A stretch of DNA of 64,000 nt from Hyphomonas sp. (GTDB taxonomy: Bacteria > Pseudomonadota > Alphaproteobacteria > Caulobacterales > Hyphomonadaceae): positions 62,001 to 126,000 of the forward strand of contig NZ_WGLO01000019.1 of assembly GCF_016125515.1 (NCBI RefSeq), in the 5' to 3' direction. Position 1 is the first letter of the stretch, and each line of letters begins with the position of its first letter. This document shows positions 37,285-46,341 of the stretch, in pieces. A program made the translations under genes and the position numbers. The notes beneath the pieces were generated by a model, which was not told the DNA's origin, made no database searches, and saw only the letters and a list, made by a program, of their open reading frames with translations.

Positions 37285-37698
37285 ATGACCCTGCTGCCGT
37301 CATACGTTTACGATGGCGAATGCGTGCTCTTCTCACGCGCTGTCCGGTATGTGCTGCGGCGCGACCGGTGCGATCCGCCGATCCGGTTTGTGGCCATCAA
37401 GTCCGCAGAAGGCCGTCGGATTGCGGTCCCCAACTCCGTCGATCCGGATAATCCGCACACCTTCATTTTTGTTGAGAACGAAAGTTCATACGTGCTCTCC
37501 GATGCGGTCTTCGCGATGTCCGCAAGAGCAGGCGGCCCGGGCCGCTGGATTCGGGTCTTCCGATTTGTGCCCAGACCGATCCGCGACTGGGTCTATGCCC
37601 GTCTCGCAAGCAACCGCTACAATCTCTTTGGCAAATTAGATAAATGCTACCTGCCGTCTGTGGAAACGCGTCACAGGTTCGTCCTGGAGAACAATTGA
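37285..37698 (+). CDS. DCC-family (DUF393) thiol oxidoreductase-like protein
   Basis: A 137-residue protein read from the ATG at 37285 (MTLLPSYVYDGEC). The DCC family starts YDGxCxxC; here the motif is YDGECVLF, so C13 is kept but the second cysteine position is F16. The rest fits the family (AVRYVLRRDR, FRFVPRPIRDWVYARLASNRY). Without the second cysteine a classical dithiol exchange is unlikely, so the protein may act through one cysteine or have lost redox activity. No partner gene is adjacent. Confidence 0.8.
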   Translation: MTLLPSYVYDGECVLFSRAVRYVLRRDRCDPPIRFVAIKSAEGRRIAVPNSVDPDNPHTFIFVENESSYVLSDAVFAMSARAGGPGRWIRVFRFVPRPIRDWVYARLASNRYNLFGKLDKCYLPSVETRHRFVLENN

Positions 37699-37765
37699 TG
37701 TGCTCTGAAAGCGATTGAATGTTGCCGACGCCTCTTGTCAGGCGAGTGCATCCGTGGTCCTGTCC

Positions 37766-37784
37766 TATCTCGATAAACGATAAG
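37766..37784. promoter_or_regulatory. CGATAA direct repeat upstream of the M3 peptidase gene
   Basis: Two CGATAA repeats (37771-37776 and 37779?-37783 region) in TATCTCGATAAACGATAAG lie about 15 bp before the start of the M3 peptidase. The core TCGATAAACGATA (37770-37782) matches the sequence upstream of the S41 peptidase lipoprotein with one base different. It is a candidate operator; the position so close to the start fits a repressor. Confidence 0.4.
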
Positions 37785-37798
37785 ATGGGGCCGATGCC

Positions 37799-39742
37799 AT
37801 GATCCGTGATCTTTCCAGTTTCCTCAAAGCGTCCGCCGCTGCGGGCGTGCTTATTGCCCTCGGCGCCTGCGCCACGGCGCCGGCCGAGGCACCGCCGGTC
37901 GCCGAAGTGCCGGTCGCGGCCGAACCGGTGGTCGAAGCGCCGGTCGAGGTGGCGCGTGAGCCGGTCGTCTGGGACCTGACGGACCTCTACGAAACGCCGG
38001 AGGCCTGGGACGCTGCCTATGTTGAACTGCAGGGCCGCATCGCGGAAATTCCCGCGTTCAAGGGCACGCTCGGAAAGAGCGCGAAGCAGATGGCCACAGT
38101 CTACCAAACCACCTCGGACGTCGCGAAGGACGCCGTGCGCCTCTATACTTACGCCTCGCTGAAGAATGACGAGGATCAGCGCGATGCGACCGCGCAGGAG
38201 CGCTTCGGCAAGGCGCAGAACCTGTTCCAGTCGCTGGGGGAGGCGACGAGCTGGATAGACCCCGAAGTGCTCAGCCTCGGCGAGAAGAAGGTGAACGCCT
38301 ATCTCAAGGCCGAGCCTGGCCTTGCCGATTTCAAGTTCGGCCTCGAAGACACCCTGCGCAACGCGCCGCACACGCTGGACGACCAGGGCGAAGCCCTGCT
38401 TGCGAAAGCCGGCCTCGCCCTCTCGCAGCCGAACCAGATCTACAGCCTCTTCGCCAATGCTTCGATCCCGTGGCCGACGCTGACGCTGGCCGATGGCACC
38501 GAGGTGAAACTTAACCAGGCCGGCTATTCGCGCTATCGCGGCGCCGCAGACCGTGACGACCGCAAGGCCGTGTTCGACACGTTCTGGGCGGCGTGGAAGC
38601 AGTACGAGAACGGCATGGGCGCCACGCTCAATGCGCAGGTCCAGTCGGCGATCTTCCGCGCCAAAGCCCGCAATTTCGACAGCGTGCTGGAACGCAACAT
38701 GTTCGATGATGCGCTGCCGCCGGAAATTTACACCCAGCTCGTCACGCAGGTGAACGATTCGTTGCCGGTTTTCCATCGCTACCTGAAGCTCCGTGGGCGG
38801 ATGCTCGGCGTCGAGGACCTGCGGTATTACGACATCTACCCGCCGATCATCGAAGCCGACACGGGCACGTTCGACATCGACCGATCGAAGGAGATCACGT
38901 TCGAAGCGCTCAAGCCGTTCGGCGAGGAGTATCTTGGCCTTTTGCGTGAAGGCCTGAGCGAGCAATGGATGCATGCCTATCCGCAGGAGGGCAAGGAGAC
39001 CGGCGCCTACATGTCCGGCTCGGCCTATGATGTGCACCCCTACGTGCTCCTGAACCACAACGACGACTACGACTCGCTGTCGACCTTCGCGCATGAGTGG
39101 GGCCATGCGGTGCACACGATGCTCGCCAAATCCGAGCAGCCATTCACCACCGCGGGCTATTCGACGTTCATTGCGGAGATGGCGTCCACCATCAACGAGA
39201 TCCTGCTCGAAGAGTACATGATCGCGAATGCCGAAACGAAGGAGGAGAAGCTCTATTACCTCGGCTATGCCCTCGAAAGCCTGCGCGGTACGTTCTACCG
39301 TCAGACCATGTTCGGTGAATTCGAACTTGCTATCCATCAAGCCGCTGAACGGGGCGAGCCGTTGACCGGCGCGAAGCTGACAGAAATCTATGGCTCACTG
39401 CTGCGCAAATATCATGGCGAGCCGGAAGGCGTGATGACGATCGACGATGCGTATACGGTCGAATGGGCCTTCATTCCGCACTTCTATTACGAGTTCTATG
39501 TCTATCAATATGCCACGTCGGTCTCCGGTGCGGCCTGGTTCTCCGAACAGTTCCTGGCCGGCGACGACAAGGTCCGCGACAACTTCATTAATGTGCTGAA
39601 GGCCGGCGGTTCGGACCATCCGCACGACATCCTGATGCATGAAGCTGGACTCGACATGACGAAACCGGATGCCTATCAGGCCGTGGTGCGCCGGATGAAC
39701 AACATCATGGACCGGATGGAAGCTCTTCTCGACGAGGAATAG
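37799..39742 (+). CDS. pepF: M3 family oligoendopeptidase F, predicted lipoprotein
   Basis: A 647-residue zinc peptidase that cleaves short peptides. The N-terminus is a lipoprotein signal with lipobox LGAC (Cys24), followed by a Pro/Val/Glu-rich linker (about 25-55), so unlike cytoplasmic PepF this one is exported and anchored. The active site is HEWGH at 432-436 with E460 as the third ligand. The start at 37799 has no strong ribosome site. A likely operator lies directly upstream. The exported location suits breakdown of peptides before uptake by an Opp system encoded nearby. Confidence 0.93.
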   Translation: MIRDLSSFLKASAAAGVLIALGACATAPAEAPPVAEVPVAAEPVVEAPVEVAREPVVWDLTDLYETPEAWDAAYVELQGRIAEIPAFKGTLGKSAKQMATVYQTTSDVAKDAVRLYTYASLKNDEDQRDATAQERFGKAQNLFQSLGEATSWIDPEVLSLGEKKVNAYLKAEPGLADFKFGLEDTLRNAPHTLDDQGEALLAKAGLALSQPNQIYSLFANASIPWPTLTLADGTEVKLNQAGYSRYRGAADRDDRKAVFDTFWAAWKQYENGMGATLNAQVQSAIFRAKARNFDSVLERNMFDDALPPEIYTQLVTQVNDSLPVFHRYLKLRGRMLGVEDLRYYDIYPPIIEADTGTFDIDRSKEITFEALKPFGEEYLGLLREGLSEQWMHAYPQEGKETGAYMSGSAYDVHPYVLLNHNDDYDSLSTFAHEWGHAVHTMLAKSEQPFTTAGYSTFIAEMASTINEILLEEYMIANAETKEEKLYYLGYALESLRGTFYRQTMFGEFELAIHQAAERGEPLTGAKLTEIYGSLLRKYHGEPEGVMTIDDAYTVEWAFIPHFYYEFYVYQYATSVSGAAWFSEQFLAGDDKVRDNFINVLKAGGSDHPHDILMHEAGLDMTKPDAYQAVVRRMNNIMDRMEALLDEE

Positions 39743-39765
39743 GGGCTCGGTTCCCTTGTAGAAGG

Positions 39766-39799
39766 AAACACCCGCGGACGATCACCGCGGGTGTTTTTT
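39766..39799. terminator. Bidirectional terminator between pepF and metY
   Basis: AAACACCCGCGG (39766-39777) pairs perfectly with CCGCGGGTGTTT (39785-39796) around a seven-base loop, followed by T to 39799; the A-rich left side also suits the minus strand. It serves the convergent pepF and metY genes. Confidence 0.88.
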
Positions 39800-39811
39800 C
39801 ACACACGAAGA

Positions 39812-41101
39812 TCAGCTCGCCGCATTCAGGGCCTGATCAAGATCGGCCTTGAGATCATCAACGCCTTCAATGCCGATGGACAGGCGCACCACATCCGGCC
39901 CGGCGCCTGCAGCGATCTTCTGTTCATCCGTCAGCTGACGGTGTGTGGTCGATGCGGAATGGATCACCAGGCTGCGGGCGTCGCCGAGATTGGCAACGTG
40001 GCTGAACAGTTTCAGCGTGGCCACGAACTTCATGCAGGCTTCATAGCCGCCCTTCAGTTGCACGGTGAACAGGGCACCTGGGCCTTTCGGCGTAATGCGC
40101 GCCGCGCGGTCCTTGTAAGGTGAAGATTTCAGGCCGGGATAGGTAACCGATTTCACCGCGGGGTGTTTCTCCAGCCATTCGGCAATCGCTTGGGCATTGG
40201 CGAGGTGCTTTTCCATTCGCAGGGAGAGGGTTTCGATGCCCATCAGCGTATAGTGCGCGCCTTGCGGGTTCATCGTCATGCCAAGGTCGCGCAGGCCGAT
40301 GGCGATGCCGTGGAATGTGAAAGCCGCGGGTCCGAAGGCCTCGTGGAACTTCAGGCCGTGATAGGCCGGCTCCGGCGCCGAGAGGGACGGGAACTTGTCC
40401 GATGCCGACCAGTCGAACGTTCCGGAATCCACGACGGCGCCGCCGGTGACGGTGCCGTTGCCGGTCATGTATTTCGTCAGCGAATGGACCACCAGGGTCG
40501 CGCCGTGTTCGATCGGGCGGCATAAATAAGGTGTGGCCGTTGTGTTGTCGACAATCAGCGGAATGCCAGCTCTGTTCGCGATCTTCGCAATCGCGTCGAG
40601 ATCGGTGATGTAGCCGCCGGGATTGGCGATCGTCTCACAGAAGATCGCGCGCGTGTCACGGTCGATGGCGGTTTCGACTGCCTTGAGATCATCGAAGTCG
40701 ACAAACTTAGCCGACCAGCCGAACCGTTTGAACGTTTGTGTGAACTGGGTGATCGTGCCGCCATACAGGCGTGTCGAGGCGACGATGTTGCGCCCCGGCG
40801 CCATCAGCGGAAACAGTGCCATGATCTGCGCCGCATGCCCCGATGAGCAGCAGACAGCGCCTGCACCGCCTTCCAGGGCAGCGATCCGGTTCTGCAGCGC
40901 GCCGACGGTCGGGTTGGTCAGGCGCGAATAGATGTAGCCGACTTCCTGCAGGCCGAAGAGGGCGGCGGCATGGTCGGCATCGCGGAACACATAAGCCGTG
41001 GTCTGATAGATCGGCACCTGGCGCGCGCCCGTGGCGGGGTCCGGCTCGGTGCCGGCGTGAACCTGCAAAGTGTCGAAGTCAAAATCCCTGGTGTCGCTCA
41101 T
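39812..41101 (-). CDS. metY: O-acetylhomoserine (thiol)-lyase MetY
   Basis: A PLP enzyme that makes homocysteine or methionine precursors from O-acetylhomoserine and sulfide. The 429-residue length and the Cys/Met-metabolism PLP fold fit: substrate loop IYSRLTNPTVGALQNRIAALE, the PLP Asp in IVDNTTATPYL, and the Schiff-base Lys210 in HSLTKYMTGNG. The length and the C-terminal GGYEACMKFVATLKL region fit MetY rather than MetB/MetC. GGGAGAG precedes the ATG. It lies 48 bp after a YpfJ-like gene, too close for a SAM riboswitch of its own. Confidence 0.92.
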   Translation of the reverse strand: MSDTRDFDFDTLQVHAGTEPDPATGARQVPIYQTTAYVFRDADHAAALFGLQEVGYIYSRLTNPTVGALQNRIAALEGGAGAVCCSSGHAAQIMALFPLMAPGRNIVASTRLYGGTITQFTQTFKRFGWSAKFVDFDDLKAVETAIDRDTRAIFCETIANPGGYITDLDAIAKIANRAGIPLIVDNTTATPYLCRPIEHGATLVVHSLTKYMTGNGTVTGGAVVDSGTFDWSASDKFPSLSAPEPAYHGLKFHEAFGPAAFTFHGIAIGLRDLGMTMNPQGAHYTLMGIETLSLRMEKHLANAQAIAEWLEKHPAVKSVTYPGLKSSPYKDRAARITPKGPGALFTVQLKGGYEACMKFVATLKLFSHVANLGDARSLVIHSASTTHRQLTDEQKIAAGAGPDVVRLSIGIEGVDDLKADLDQALNAAS

Positions 41102-41149
41102 GGCGAGTCTCTCCCTTTTCCTGTTTGCGCCCGGAGGTCCGGATACGGA

Positions 41150-41995
41150 TTACTTGAACGTGTCACACTGGTTCGGGTCACCGGAATTGTAGCCCCGGCC
41201 CAGCCATTCCATCCGCTGAGCGGCGGTGCCATGGGTGAAGGCTTCCGGCGTCACGCGCCCCTGCATGCGTTTCTGAATCATGTCGTCGCCGATCGCCTGC
41301 GCGGTCTTGAGGCCTTCTTCCATGTCGCCCCGCTCCAGCGCGACCGATCCGTCCGATACGTCTGCGGCCCGGGCGGCCCAGACGCCCGCATAGCAGTCCG
41401 CCTGCAATTCCAGGGCGATAGAATACTGGTTCGCCTCTTCCCGGCTACGCGCGGACTTCTGTGCATTCTGGACTTGCTGCGAGGCGCCGGTCAGCGTCTG
41501 CAAATGGTGGCCGAACTCGTGCGCGATGACATAGGCGCGGGCAAAGTCGGCGCCCGAGGCGCCGAGCTTGGTTTCCATTTCCTGCCAGAAAGAAAGATCC
41601 AGATACACGGTCTGGTCGGCGGGACAGTAGAACGGGCCCATCGCGGCCTGGCCATAGCCGCAGCCAGTATTCGTGCCCTGTTTGTACAGCACCACCGTCG
41701 GCTCGGTGTAGCCGGGCAAGGCCCCGCTCCAGACGTCGTTGATATTGGCGCCGATCACGTCGACGAACAGCCCGGCCTCGTCTGCTGGCGTGCCTTCGAC
41801 ACCCGCCTGCTGCTCGCCGGTGATCTGCGAGCTGCCGCCCAGAACGGCCTGGGTCTGTGACGGGTCGATGCCGAAGACGAAATAGCCGATCAGCGCGATG
41901 ACAATGACGCCCAGCCCGCCGCCAGCTGCTGCGCCAGGCCCGAGCCCGCGCCGGTCTTCCACATTTCCGCCCCGTCGTCCGCCTTGCCATTTCAT
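41150..41995 (-). CDS. YpfJ-type neutral zinc metallopeptidase (PF04228)
   Basis: A 281-residue membrane-anchored protein. A Gly-rich basic start is followed by one transmembrane helix (about 29-42) and a periplasmic domain with HEFGH at 159-163 and ELQADCYAGVW, where the Glu is the third zinc ligand. CGYGQAAMGPFYCPAD carries the conserved cysteine pair. AAGGAGA lies before the ATG. The family is widespread and of unknown substrate. It may be cotranscribed with metY, but the pairing has no evident metabolic sense. Confidence 0.9.
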   Translation of the reverse strand: MKWQGGRRGGNVEDRRGLGPGAAAGGGLGVIVIALIGYFVFGIDPSQTQAVLGGSSQITGEQQAGVEGTPADEAGLFVDVIGANINDVWSGALPGYTEPTVVLYKQGTNTGCGYGQAAMGPFYCPADQTVYLDLSFWQEMETKLGASGADFARAYVIAHEFGHHLQTLTGASQQVQNAQKSARSREEANQYSIALELQADCYAGVWAARAADVSDGSVALERGDMEEGLKTAQAIGDDMIQKRMQGRVTPEAFTHGTAAQRMEWLGRGYNSGDPNQCDTFK

Positions 41996-42144
41996 GTCAG
42001 GTTCTCCTTGGGGCAGGTGTGCCTGCCTGCCTTCCCTCTCCTTGTACAGCCAAGCTGCCTGGGAGGGCCAGCCCTTCGCGCCGTTTGCCTGAAAGGCGAG
42101 AGGCTGGCATCCTGACGGAATTCGAAGCTTCCGGAGCCCCGCCC

Positions 42145-42549
42145 ATGCGCCTCAACCAAGTCACCCTGCCGTGTACGGATTACGCCGCCAGCGTCGCCTG
42201 GTGGCAGCGTTTCGGCCTGAAGCTGATTGTCGATTCGCCGCCCCGCTATGCCCGGTTCGAATGTCCGGCCGAAGAGGGAGAGGAGCCCGCTACGCTGTCG
42301 ATCCATCAGGTCGATGCGCCGCTGACCGTAGATTGGCCGGCGGTGTATTTTGAGGTGAACGACGTTTTCATCGAGGTCGGCGGGCGCTGCATGGCAGGGA
42401 TCCATCCGCTGGGTGAGCCGGAACGCAAGGATTGGCTGTGGACTGAGGCCTGGTTCAAGGATCCGGCCGGCAACCGCGTCTGCCTGTACCGTGCGGGCAA
42501 GAACCGCCGTTTCCCGCCTTGGCGGGTGGGCGCGTCGGAGGCGCCTTAA
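42145..42549 (+). CDS. VOC-family (glyoxalase/bleomycin-resistance fold) protein
   Basis: A 134-residue protein of the vicinal-oxygen-chelate fold read from the ATG at 42145 behind CGGAG; the longer open frame upstream is not coding-like. The pattern MRLNQVTLPCTDYAASVAWWQ, then YFEVNDV and the end motif FKDPAGNRVCLYRAGKNR, is typical of stand-alone VOC proteins. Substrate unknown. It converges with the small cysteine protein gene. Confidence 0.85.
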   Translation: MRLNQVTLPCTDYAASVAWWQRFGLKLIVDSPPRYARFECPAEEGEEPATLSIHQVDAPLTVDWPAVYFEVNDVFIEVGGRCMAGIHPLGEPERKDWLWTEAWFKDPAGNRVCLYRAGKNRRFPPWRVGASEAP

Positions 42550-42595
42550 GGCGTTGCCAAGGCTGTGACTGCAACCGTCAATGCGGGGCCAGCAT

Positions 42596-42751
42596 TCAGC
42601 CGCCTGCGAAACGGATGTCCTCTGCGGCGGCGGCACGCTTGGCCGTTTCGCGGGCGGTGTGGGCGCATTTGGCGCCTTGGCGCTTGTGCGGCTTGCACAG
42701 AAGGCAGCCGGACCGGGTCGATTTCGGACCCTTGCGTTTGAAATTGGCCAT
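42596..42751 (-). CDS. 51-residue basic CxxC protein, unknown function
   Basis: A small gene: ATG at 42751, TGA at 42596, preceded by a strong CGGAGG ribosome site seven to eight bases upstream. The product is basic and has three cysteines, C16-x2-C19 (SGCLLCKPHK) and C29, with histidines H22 and H31 in between, so a small zinc-binding knuckle is plausible. I recognise similar CLxCKPxK proteins as small hypotheticals but no function. It lies 63 bp downstream of oppC on the same strand and could be the last gene of that operon. Confidence 0.75.
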   Translation of the reverse strand: MANFKRKGPKSTRSGCLLCKPHKRQGAKCAHTARETAKRAAAAEDIRFAGG

Positions 42752-42814
42752 GACACTGCCTCCGGGATCGGGGGGCGGAATTATCAGAGCGCGCTGAACC
42801 GCCCCTGAACGGGC

Positions 42815-43726
42815 CTAGCGCTCTTTGGGGTCCAGTGCATCGCGCAGGCCATCGCCGATGAAGTTCAGGCACAGCAGCGTCACCGACATCGTGACGGCCG
42901 GAGCGATCAGCATCCACGGCTTGTCGTCCATCATGTTGGCACCGTCTGCGATGAGCACGCCGAGCGATGTCAGCGGTTCGTTCACACCAAGTCCAAGGAA
43001 GGACAGGAAGCTCTCTGCGAGGATGACGACTGGGATAGTGAGCGTCACGTAGACCGCCACCGGGCCGATCACGTTCGGCAGGATGTGGCGAACGATGATA
43101 CCGGTCTGCGACACGCCGGCCGCGCGGGCGGCCTCGATGAACTCCTTGCCTTTGATGGACAGGGTCTGGCCGCGCACGATCCGGCTCATCGTCAGCCATT
43201 CAATGGCACCGATAGCAGCAAAGATCAGCACGATATTGCGCTCGAACACGGTGAGCAGCAGGATCACGAAGAAAATGAAGGGCAGGGCGTAGAGCACGTC
43301 CACGATGCGCATCATGAAGTTGTCGATTCGGCCTCCGAGATAGCCGGCGACAGCGCCCCAAGTGACACCGATGACAAGGCTGACGATGGTGGCCACCACA
43401 CCGACCAACAGCGAGATGCGCAAGCCGATCAGCAGGCGGGCGAGCAGGTCGCGGCCCTGCAGGTCTGTGCCCAGCGGGTGCATGCCTTCCCAGGTCGGCG
43501 GGATGGTGCGCAGATCAGAAATCGTGCGGTAGTCGTGTACCCAAACCATTGGCCCGAAAGCCGCGATCAGCACGATGATGCCGAACAGGATCATCGAGAA
43601 AACGGCCGCCTTGTTCCGCAGGAGGCGCATCCGCGCGTCGTCCCAAAGCGAGCGGCCTCCCTGGATGGCCTGGGTGACCGCTTCGACGCGGCCGGTCGGA
43701 TCAAGAATAGGATCGAGCGAGGCCAT
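42815..43726 (-). CDS. oppC: Oligopeptide ABC transporter permease OppC
   Basis: A 303-residue inner-membrane permease. The N-terminal soluble part and first helix (AVFSMILFGIIVLIAAFGP) precede the DppC/OppC-type membrane domain with the EAA loop EAARAAGVSQTGIIVRHILPN that contacts the ATPase. Its start overlaps the oppB stop by one base (TGATG), so it is coupled to oppB. No oppD/oppF ATPase genes are in the window. Confidence 0.93.
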   Translation of the reverse strand: MASLDPILDPTGRVEAVTQAIQGGRSLWDDARMRLLRNKAAVFSMILFGIIVLIAAFGPMVWVHDYRTISDLRTIPPTWEGMHPLGTDLQGRDLLARLLIGLRISLLVGVVATIVSLVIGVTWGAVAGYLGGRIDNFMMRIVDVLYALPFIFFVILLLTVFERNIVLIFAAIGAIEWLTMSRIVRGQTLSIKGKEFIEAARAAGVSQTGIIVRHILPNVIGPVAVYVTLTIPVVILAESFLSFLGLGVNEPLTSLGVLIADGANMMDDKPWMLIAPAVTMSVTLLCLNFIGDGLRDALDPKER

Positions 43727-44691
43727 CAGTCGTATTTCACTTTGGGGTCAAGCATGGCGTACAGGATGTCTGCCACGAGGTTCAGGAGGATGATCAGTCC
43801 GGCGTAGACGATGATCGCGCCCATCACGAGCGTGTAGTCGCGGTTCAGTGCGCCGTTGACGAAATAGCTGCCGAGGCCGGGCAGGCCGAACAGCTTCTCG
43901 ATGACGACCGAACCGGTCATCACGCGGGCCATGGCGGGACCGGCATAGGACACCAGCGGCAGCATGGCCGAGGGCAGGGCGTGGCGGGTGATCACTTGCC
44001 ATTCCGACAGACCCTTGGCGCGGGCGGTACGGATATGGTTGGCGTGCATGGTCTCGATGATCGAGGCGCGCATCAGGCGCGAGATGATGGCCACCTGCGC
44101 CAGCGACAGGGTCGCAATCGGCAGGGTCATATTGTACCAGTTCATCCCGATATTGGGATAGGTGCCGAGCCCGCCGACGGCGAAGAGGCCGGTGCCGATG
44201 GCGAAGACAAGGATCAGGATGGGCCCGATCACGAAGCTCGGCACAGAGATGCCGACCATCGCGATGCCCATGACCCCGTAATCCGTCGCGGAGTTCTGCC
44301 TGAGCCCCGCAAATACCCCCAGCGCCGTGCCGAGGATCAGCGAGATGAACATGGTGAGCGCGCCGATGGTCAGCGAGACGGGCAGGCCGTCCGCGATCAG
44401 GTCATTCACGCTCTTGCCGAGGGTCTTGTAGGAGGGGCCGAAATCGCCCTGGATCACGCCGCCCACATAGTTGAGGTATTGCTCGTGCAGAGGCTTGTCG
44501 AGGCCGAACTTGGCTGCAATGGCGCGTTCCGTCTCGGGCGGCAGCTTGCGCTCGCCGTCGAACGGGCCGCCGGGCGCGGCGCGCATCATCAGGAAAGCCA
44601 TCGTGATGATGGCCAGCATGGTCGGGATCGCGATCAACAGACGCCGGAACGTGTAGCCCCAGGGAATCCTTCGGAAAGCGCGTTGCAGCAT
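43726..44691 (-). CDS. oppB: Oligopeptide ABC transporter permease OppB
   Basis: A 321-residue permease read from the ATG at 44691 (MLQRAFRRIPWGY); upstream in-frame residues lack a membrane-protein start. The typical OppB hallmarks are LLIAIPTMLAIITMAFLM, the periplasmic GPFDGERKLPPE, the EAA loop TARAKGLSEWQVITRHALP and the end AMLDPKVKY. It resembles E. coli OppB closely by eye. The ribosome site is weak. It is the first gene of the oppBC pair. Confidence 0.93.
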   Translation of the reverse strand: MLQRAFRRIPWGYTFRRLLIAIPTMLAIITMAFLMMRAAPGGPFDGERKLPPETERAIAAKFGLDKPLHEQYLNYVGGVIQGDFGPSYKTLGKSVNDLIADGLPVSLTIGALTMFISLILGTALGVFAGLRQNSATDYGVMGIAMVGISVPSFVIGPILILVFAIGTGLFAVGGLGTYPNIGMNWYNMTLPIATLSLAQVAIISRLMRASIIETMHANHIRTARAKGLSEWQVITRHALPSAMLPLVSYAGPAMARVMTGSVVIEKLFGLPGLGSYFVNGALNRDYTLVMGAIIVYAGLIILLNLVADILYAMLDPKVKYD

Positions 44692-44831
44692 CGTCACGGA
44701 ACGGAAATGCCTCTGGTCACAACAGGTTGAACGGTTCGAGCGTTTACGCCCGCTTGGCAGGGGCCCATACATTCCTTAGCTTGTGAAGCGCAGCGATCAA
44801 GCGATGTCCTGCACTCAAGGAGAATGTACCC

Positions 44832-45242
44832 ATGGCCGATATCCGCCAGGTCACGCCGGATTTTGCGGTTGCACCGCAACTTTCCGAGGCTGATCTCGAG
44901 GCCGTTGCGAAAGCCGGCTTCAAGACTTTGATCGCCAATCGCCCGGATGGGGAAGGCGGCGTCGACCAGCCGCGCATGGGCGCGATTCGCGCAAAAGCCG
45001 AATCCCTGGGCCTGACATTCGCCGCTCTGCCGTTTTCCGGTGCCCCCACGCCGGAAATTGTAGAGCGAATGGGACACATTCTCAATGAGGCGCCGCAACC
45101 GATTCTGGCCTATTGCCGGACCGGCACCCGCTCGATTACCGCCTGGGCTCTGGTGCACGCTGGACAAGGCGCCGGGGACGACATTATCGAGGCAGCCGCA
45201 GGCGCGGGATACGACCTCTCGAGTCTGCGCGAACTGCTGTGA
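44832..45242 (+). CDS. TIGR01244/DUF442 phosphatase-like protein
   Basis: A 136-residue protein of the BLH/Bll-type phosphatase-like family often fused to sulfur-oxidising MBL enzymes. The active-site loop is AYCRTGTRS with C95 and R100, which matches this family's short loop rather than the classic CX5R tyrosine phosphatase. It starts with ATG behind CAAGGAG. It is divergent from oppB and lies upstream of the ATP-grasp-like gene. Confidence 0.88.
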   Translation: MADIRQVTPDFAVAPQLSEADLEAVAKAGFKTLIANRPDGEGGVDQPRMGAIRAKAESLGLTFAALPFSGAPTPEIVERMGHILNEAPQPILAYCRTGTRSITAWALVHAGQGAGDDIIEAAAGAGYDLSSLRELL

Positions 45243-45363
45243 GAACGCGCAACTGACACAGTCGCGCCGTATTGCAGGTATTGATGCCGAAGCCGAGCCG
45301 TGCGAGGCGTCGGGCCTTGAAAGCAATCCGGCCAGCGCAAGCGGCAAACCGGGAGTAGAACTC

Positions 45364-46302
45364 ATGTCAGGCCGCATGTGGACCGACGATTTCAAGATCG
45401 ATCAAGGCGTGATCCTGGTGAAGAAGACCGGCGCCCGCATTGTTCCGGACCTTGCGCTGCTGCACAGCATCTTCACCTGGTTCTGCTTTTACTTTTTCGT
45501 CCAGAACTGGCGCACCTGGCGCCTTATTACAGGGCACAAGCGCCCGACCATCGCCTTCTTCCCCGACAAGCCACGCCCCTGGTACTTCATCTGGTCGGTT
45601 ATGCACGTCTCGGGTGCCAAATTGGTCGAGGATCCGACCACCGCCGACATCGTGATGCAGTTCGACGATTCGACCGAGACGGTGAACGGTACGCCGGCCG
45701 TCAAGCCCGGCGCCCATGTCCTCAACTTCAACTGCAACGACATCTCAAAATCGCGCGTGGCGCAGGCGTTCGAAGCGGCCGCTGGCTATTCGCTGAGTGT
45801 TGATCCTCTGACCTTCGAAGGCCGCATGGTCGAGAAATCCGAGGCCAATGCCGCCCATGACGGACGAATCATCGAAGGTCCCCAGGACGAAGCGATTCCC
45901 GGCAAGGCCTACCAGCGCCTCATCGACAACGAGATTCCGGGCGGCCTCGTCGAAGACCTGCGCTGCTGCCTTGTTGGCGGAACGCCCATCGTTGTGTTCC
46001 GCAAGCGCCGCCCGCTGGAGCGGCGCTTTCTAAATGAGAACGTCCAAGTTTTGCTCGACGAGCCCAAGAATTGCTATTCCGCCGATGAAATCCGCGTGAT
46101 CGAGGCCTTTGCAGCAGATATCGGGCTCGACTGGGGTGGGGTGGATGTCCTACGCGATCGCACGTCGGGACGAATCTTCATCGTCGACGCGAACAAGACG
46201 GACATGGGTCCGCCGGTGGCGCTGAAACTGGGCAGCAAGCTGCGGGCGACGCGGCGGATGGCCAAGGCTTTTGCGGAGACCTTCGCGCCGAAGAAGCGTT
46301 GA
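45364..46302 (+). CDS. Uncharacterised ATP-grasp-like protein
   Basis: A 312-residue protein read from the ATG at 45364 behind GGGAG; longer in-frame sequence overlaps the previous gene and is rejected. After a hydrophobic segment (ALLHSIFTWFCFYFFVQNW, about 31-49) comes a mixed region and then an ATP-grasp-like C-terminus: GLDWGGVDVLRDRTSGRIFI followed by VDANKTDMGPPVAL, where Asp and Asn are placed like metal ligands. The substrate is unknown and I do not recognise the family. It is followed by an MBL hydrolase 39 bp away; whether they act together is not known. Confidence 0.7.
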   Translation: MSGRMWTDDFKIDQGVILVKKTGARIVPDLALLHSIFTWFCFYFFVQNWRTWRLITGHKRPTIAFFPDKPRPWYFIWSVMHVSGAKLVEDPTTADIVMQFDDSTETVNGTPAVKPGAHVLNFNCNDISKSRVAQAFEAAAGYSLSVDPLTFEGRMVEKSEANAAHDGRIIEGPQDEAIPGKAYQRLIDNEIPGGLVEDLRCCLVGGTPIVVFRKRRPLERRFLNENVQVLLDEPKNCYSADEIRVIEAFAADIGLDWGGVDVLRDRTSGRIFIVDANKTDMGPPVALKLGSKLRATRRMAKAFAETFAPKKR

Positions 46303-46341
46303 TCCGTTCCGGTCGTCCGTCATCTGAAGGTTTCTGAACGC

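Noticed and set aside
45085-45363. Long N-terminal extension of the ATP-grasp-like gene
   Set aside because: It overlaps the phosphatase-like gene in another frame and looks like shadow sequence; the ATG at 45364 has its own GGGAG site.
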